From Aquatica leii (taxonomy: Eukaryota > Arthropoda > Insecta > Coleoptera > Lampyridae): 64,000 nt of DNA. Under the pieces are notes generated by a model. It searched no databases. It was not told the DNA's origin and worked only from the letters and a program-made list of their open reading frames with translations. Shown in pieces: positions 59,562-64,000 of this stretch. The stretch lies in NCBI GenBank assembly GCA_035610365.1, contig CM069436.1:8546937-8610936 (forward strand). Direction: 5' to 3'. Both the position numbers and the translations under genes were made by a program. The first letter of the stretch is position 1. The number at the start of each line of letters is the position of its first letter.

Positions 59562-60939
59562 GTAAGTAGCTTCTAACTAACGTTTGTACATCCATCTTAA
59601 GATTGCTTCATAAAGTAAAGAGACAATTTTGAAATTGTACGATACAAAACATGAAATATAAAAGTAACAACTTTAATTTCCATTATCATAAAACTGTCGT
59701 AAACATAAAAGTTTTCTTGAATTTTCTAACTTAGCTGTATATTTATCTTTATATATGACGCTATAAAGTGGAAATAAAAGCAAAAAAAATACCCAAAAAA
59801 ATGACAGATGTAAGATCGTGCACTTAGCGTCTTAGTACACTTAGTTAAAAAAAAAAACAGAAATAAATAAATGCGATTTAATACTTGTAGAAAAGCTTGT
59901 ATCGTTAACAGATTTATTTTTTCTTCATTTTTCGTGCGAGTTTCGTAGCTAGAAAAATAAAAAGCCGAAATTGTAATATCTGAAGTCTAGGGGAAGTTTT
60001 ATGATTTCCTCGTTTTCTACCGAAGAGGAGCAGGGGGAGGGGTATTGATCATAACGTCAAAAGAATGTTTTGTAAGAAGGATCATTTATAGCTACGAGAT
60101 AAAATATAAGGTTACATCTGGTGGAATTGAATTGCCCTCGTATAAAATATAAAGCTATTGATTTTTACTCAGCTATTAAATGGTATTAAAATGTTGAGAA
60201 TGCCATTTTCCCCGTTGTATCGAGAAGGAGGGGAGCAGTTATATGGCCCATAAACCTAACATTCTCCGTGCGCAAGTTGTAAAGCAGATTTATTGTTGCA
60301 ATTTTCTTTTACATACTATGTATTTCTATGTTTTGAAAAATTGATGGCTTTAATTTTGGAGTCTGCATTTTTCTCGTGTTATAGTTTTTACTCATGACGA
60401 CGCAAAAAATCAATAACGCTGAAAGATTTTAATATAATTTTATTACATTATTAGCCTCAATCAATGTTTCTTTACTATATTCAAACGTTTACTGCCAGTC
60501 ATAATATTCTTCGTAGGAACTTCTTCGGTTCAACCGGTTTCGTCGTTGACAGGTACCAACCTTGTCTCAACTTTAGATTTATAAATAACATAATAAACTT
60601 ACTAAAATTCGTGTTTAGTTTACAATAGATTTACATTTGTATCCGATTCTAAATCGCTAATCAATACGTACGTCTAAGTGAGTTATACAGCGTGCTAGCA
60701 GATGGGTTTACAAATAATAAACTGTTTTATATTCAATTTTATGCCACAAAACTGCATAAAAACGTTTGAAGAAACAGTACTGTTAAATCGAGAATTTTTT
60801 TTCAAAGTTGGTATAAGTTTTAGATGTTTTAAATGATACCCGAATCGGGTAATGAAAATGTACCGAAATCAACTGTATATAAAAAATCGAATATTTGTAA
60901 TGTAAGCAAAATATTAATATTGGTCAAATTGAATGTGCT
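59562..60939 (+). other. Intron of the TOX-family gene, no element recognised
   Basis: Starts with the consensus donor GTAAGT. AT-rich, with no repeat shared with the rest of the window apart from the MITE that follows. Confidence 0.55.
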
Positions 60940-61170
60940 TGTGTTAGCGTATATGTGATGACTACCATCTTGTGGGTATCTTATAAACTACTATTTAAAA
61001 AAAAACATTGACTACGTATGTGTATTAGTTCGTGAGATACCCACAAAATGGCAACCATTGCTATATGTCGTTAACCAATCACATAACAATAATTTGCCTA
61101 CTCAGGAAATGATCGTTTTTGGCTTCATTTTTAATTCGTTAGTTAACTATGCAGTGTGAGGGGGATGTAA
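60940..61170. mobile_element. Palindromic MITE, copy 2
   Basis: The hairpin CATCTTGTGGGTATCTTATA (60966 onward) pairs with GTGAGATACCCACAAAATGG near 61031. Sequence to the right (TTAACCAATCACATAACAAT, then CTACTCAGGAAATG, then TTTTGGCTTCA) matches the right side of copy 1 at 48355-48425 closely. It lies in the TOX-family intron. Confidence 0.7.
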
Positions 61171-61740
61171 GGGTAAACATCCTTGAAATCGCTTATTGAC
61201 AGTATCTGGGGATAAAACAGTCTCTAAAAGAGTCAATGTCTAAGAAAATTCTCGACTTCGTTAACATCACAACGAACCGATAAAAAAAACATCTTAAAAG
61301 AAGAATGAAAAAACAAAGACTGAAACAACTAAAGAATAATTAAAGACGGAAATTTATGAAAAATTGACATGACGACTTATTACAAGAAAACAACGCAGAA
61401 ATAGGAGACACAGCAGAAAACTGTTAACAGAATAATAAAATTTAATTAGTTGAAGAGCAAATAACCTAATTTATAATCAAACGTACTATAATATAAAATA
61501 AGTACTAAAACTTACCCCACCGAAGTTCCTTGTCACAAATAGCAACGTTTACTACTTCGTATATGTTTAGCGACGAAAGCATGTCTAGTATGTAAGTTTA
61601 CGTACGACGTTATGTGCCTAACTTTGACTTTGATTACATTCAAAATGATCGAAAAAACTTGACGGATGTCACGTCAGCGTACTTAAGATAAACTACGCTA
61701 CATAACGTTTGTTTGAATGTATTCAACAATGTTGCTTGAT
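61171..61740. other. Unassigned intronic DNA
   Basis: No gene or element recognised; lies between the MITE and the Penelope locus. Confidence 0.35.
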
Positions 61741-62440
61741 GCGAAGTAATAACATTCTGCTGAACTTTCATTGTTTATTATTTTGAAATTAATATACACA
61801 ACGTTTCGATTGCTGTGGTATCTGCAATCGTCATCAGGTGAATACTAACAAACTTAGAAACTACTGGAGCTTATATACTAAAGACATGTTCGATGAAACG
61901 TTCAAGCGTACAAAATCAACTTAGCGTAACAGATTAATTAACAAAATTACTTAGTGAAGTTTAAGTTGTTTTAGAGGTTCGATTAGTGGTTTCCAGATGT
62001 TGCTTATCTCGACACTTGGTTGGCTGAAAATTTCTTTGTTGTTGTTGATGAATGCCGCTTCTTTAAATTTCCGTTTGTACCAATGTTCCTCTCTGTGTAT
62101 GATTTTTGCTTCCGACCATATCATTCGATGTTGGTTATCCCACGAATGTTGCGCGATGCCGGACTTAGAAGTCTCTCCTCTTTGTGTGTGCGTCTGATGT
62201 TCTTTCAGTCTGATGTCAAGTGGTCTTTTGGTTTCTCCCACGTATGACTTACCACATTCACATGGAACTTGGTAAATACAGTTTTGGGAATCTCGACTTG
62301 TTTGTGGCTTAGTGTTGGAAATTATACTCCTAATGGTGGTCGATGATTTGAACACTGTATTTAAGTTGTAGCTTTGCCCTATACGTTTTATTGATTCTGA
62401 TAAACCTTTGACATATGGAATGCTCAGCAGTGAATTGGGC
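61741..62440 (-). pseudogene. Inverted Penelope-like half: linker, GIY-YIG and 3' end
   Basis: The minus frame, open 62697-61951, is Penelope-derived below about 62440; above that it reads through the opposite-strand copy. It encodes LPNSLLSIPYVKGL (with MPNS at the junction), then LNTVFKSSTTIRSIIS, then the endonuclease IYQVPCECGKSYVGETKR followed by PLDIRLKEH, SGIAQHSWDNQH, and a C-terminal helix-rich end. Both GIY-YIG half-motifs and the following Arg look intact, unlike the other copies in the window. It lacks any reverse transcriptase of its own and sits head-to-head with the + strand copy. Confidence 0.9.
61796..61841 (-). ncRNA. Hammerhead-ribozyme-like core in Penelope 3' end
   Basis: Minus strand order: CAC, CTGATGA, C, GATTGC, a 10-nt loop, GCAATC, GAAACGTT, GTG. 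CAC/GTG gives a three-pair helix I, GATTGC/GCAATC a six-pair helix II, GAAA is present, and helix III is reduced to AC/GU with a GUU cleavage triplet. One extra nucleotide precedes helix II, as in the copies at 36674 and 38621, although this is another Penelope subfamily. Hammerhead motifs in Penelope elements are known; cleavage here is not shown. Confidence 0.65.
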
Positions 62441-64000
62441 ATTCGGAATTTTTCGATAACACCAAAACACGTGCCTGTACTAGACATCATTGGTGCCGTC
62501 GAGACAACACGTTTGAATCCAACACAAGCAGAAGAATTTAAGTGGAAAATCAGAAGTGCTCTAGAGAAGAAAAGCAAACAACACACCAACATCACTAAAC
62601 ATGAGGAAAAAGCTCTCACAAATTTACGGAAGAACCAATGCATTAAAATACTTCCAACCGACAAAGGGGCCGCAACTGTTATCATGGATGCCACCACCGA
62701 CGACGAAAAAATTGAAGACGTCTTAAATCAAGGGAATTACCGCAGACTGAAGAAAGATCCGACAGCAAGCTTGGAGAGGAAGATCTATCAAGTCCTAAAA
62801 CTCTACGAAAGACATCTAACACCAAGGATGAGAACGACGCTAACACCACACTATAGCAAACCGCCGCATCTATATGCACTACCGAAGATAAATAAAAACA
62901 ACATGCCGCTTCGACCGATAACCAGCTCTCATAATGGACCCACATACCAGCTATCCAGATTTCTACTACCAATTGTGCAACCACTACAGAAGAACAGCTC
63001 ATCTTTTGTCAAAGATTCCAAACATTTCGTTGAGATTCTGAAAACAATAGAGCTACAACCACGGGATTAATGAGTCAGCTTCGACGTAGAAAATCTTTAT
63101 ACTAATGTGTCAGTTGAAGAAGCATTGAAAATCATCCAAACGAAGCTCCAAGAAGATGAAAAACTCCAGGAAAGAAACGCGCTGCCAGTAAAAGCAATAA
63201 TGAAGCTCCTAGAATGTTGCCTCAAGAACTCGTACTTTCAGGAGAAAGACAGATTCTTTACTCAAGACGAAAGACTACCAATGGGTTCATCTCTATCACC
63301 AGTAGTCGCCAACATCTACATGAACTGGTTTGAATCCCAGGCCATAGATAAATCAAAATTCAAACCCAAAACATGGCTTAGATATGTTGATGATACCTTC
63401 ATAATTTGGAACCACAGTAATCGGCAACTAGACCTTTTTCTACAACATCTGAACAACATCAAACCATCCATCAAATTCACTATGGAACAGGAAAAAGAGA
63501 ACTCACTTTCTTTTTTAGACGTTCACGTAACAAAGAACAAGGGAATTATGGAAACGACTGTCTATAGGAAACCGACACACACCGGTCGATATCTTAACTT
63601 TGAATCCAACCATTCCACATCTACGAAGAGGGGAGTAGTAAAATCTCTAATTGACAGAGCGTACAGGTTGTGCAACACAGAGAAAGGGCTACGAGAAGAA
63701 ATCAAAAACATTAGAAACGATCTAAGGCAGAATAGTTATCCAGAAAAGATTGTAGAAGAGCTTTTACGGAAAAAGCAATTGAACACCAAGGAACAACCTA
63801 AAACAGAAGAACTGCCGAATTCACTGCTGAGCATCCCATATGTCAAACGTTTAGCAGAATCAATAAAACGTATAGGGAAAAGCTACAACTTAAATACAGT
63901 GTTCAAATCATCGACCACCATTAGGAGTATAATTTCCAACACAAAGCCACAAACGAGTCGAGATTCCCAAAACTGTATTTACCAAGTTCCATGTGAATGT
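62441..64000 (+). pseudogene. Penelope-like element, + strand copy, cut by window end
   Basis: The frame from 62446 encodes NFSITPKHVPVLDIIGAVET, an N-terminal helix-rich region, the block IKILPTDKGAATVIMD, and reverse-transcriptase fingers (LYALPKINKNNMPLRPITSS). Two adjacent stops, TAA and TGA, follow at 63068-63073, directly before motif A (VSFDVENLYTNV). After them the frame is open to the window end. It covers motif B (LPMGSSLSPVVANIYM), motif C with intact YVDD (63383-63394), [23 protein letters not shown], the linker, and the first half of GIY-YIG (IYQVPCEC). Apart from the double stop the polymerase looks complete. The rest of the endonuclease and the 3' end lie beyond 64000. Confidence 0.92.

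Noticed and set aside
62682..63002. 106-codon minus-strand frame opposite the Penelope reverse transcriptase
   Set aside because: Antisense shadow of the + strand polymerase, with no motif of its own.

Overview
This looks like nuclear DNA of an insect, possibly a beetle. It is strongly AT-rich, has GT..AG introns, contains exons of an animal HMG-box gene, and carries an insect-type set of dead transposons (Penelope-like, Jockey- and RTE-like non-LTR elements, mariner/Tc1, pogo). I found no tRNA, rRNA, CRISPR array or bacterial-type operon. Order and species are inference from element content only.

The only host gene I can support is on the + strand at the right: three consecutive exons (49585-49659, 58725-59195, 59449-59561) of a TOX-family HMG-box transcription factor. 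They encode a short conserved motif, a Gln-rich segment and the basic run just before the HMG box. The box itself and the 5' exons are not visible here. The 9-kb intron between the first two exons is filled with retroelement remains, and the intron after 59561 holds a palindromic MITE and a Penelope locus that runs off the window.

Layout: 1-3644 plain AT-rich DNA; 3645-12190 an 8.5-kb satellite array of ~90-94-bp monomers with a 653-bp higher-order repeat; 12191-24190 AT-rich DNA with Penelope, non-LTR, MITE and mariner remains; 24955-29235 a dispersed unclassified repeat ('family X') followed by two tandem pogo transposase pieces; 29236-32640 mostly featureless; 32650-38735 non-LTR and Penelope remains, ending in a 2.1-kb inverted Penelope locus; 38735-48430 small repeats, a GC-rich island, foldback elements carrying hammerhead-ribozyme-like cores, and RTE and mariner pseudogenes; 49585-64000 the TOX-family gene and its introns.

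The most interesting structure is small self-cleaving-RNA-like motifs in two unrelated contexts. The first is a ~257-bp foldback element (two clear copies plus one diverged relative) with a hammerhead-like core. The second is the 3' ends of two Penelope loci, both arranged as head-to-head inverted copies. All folds were done by eye; no homology search or folding program was run.
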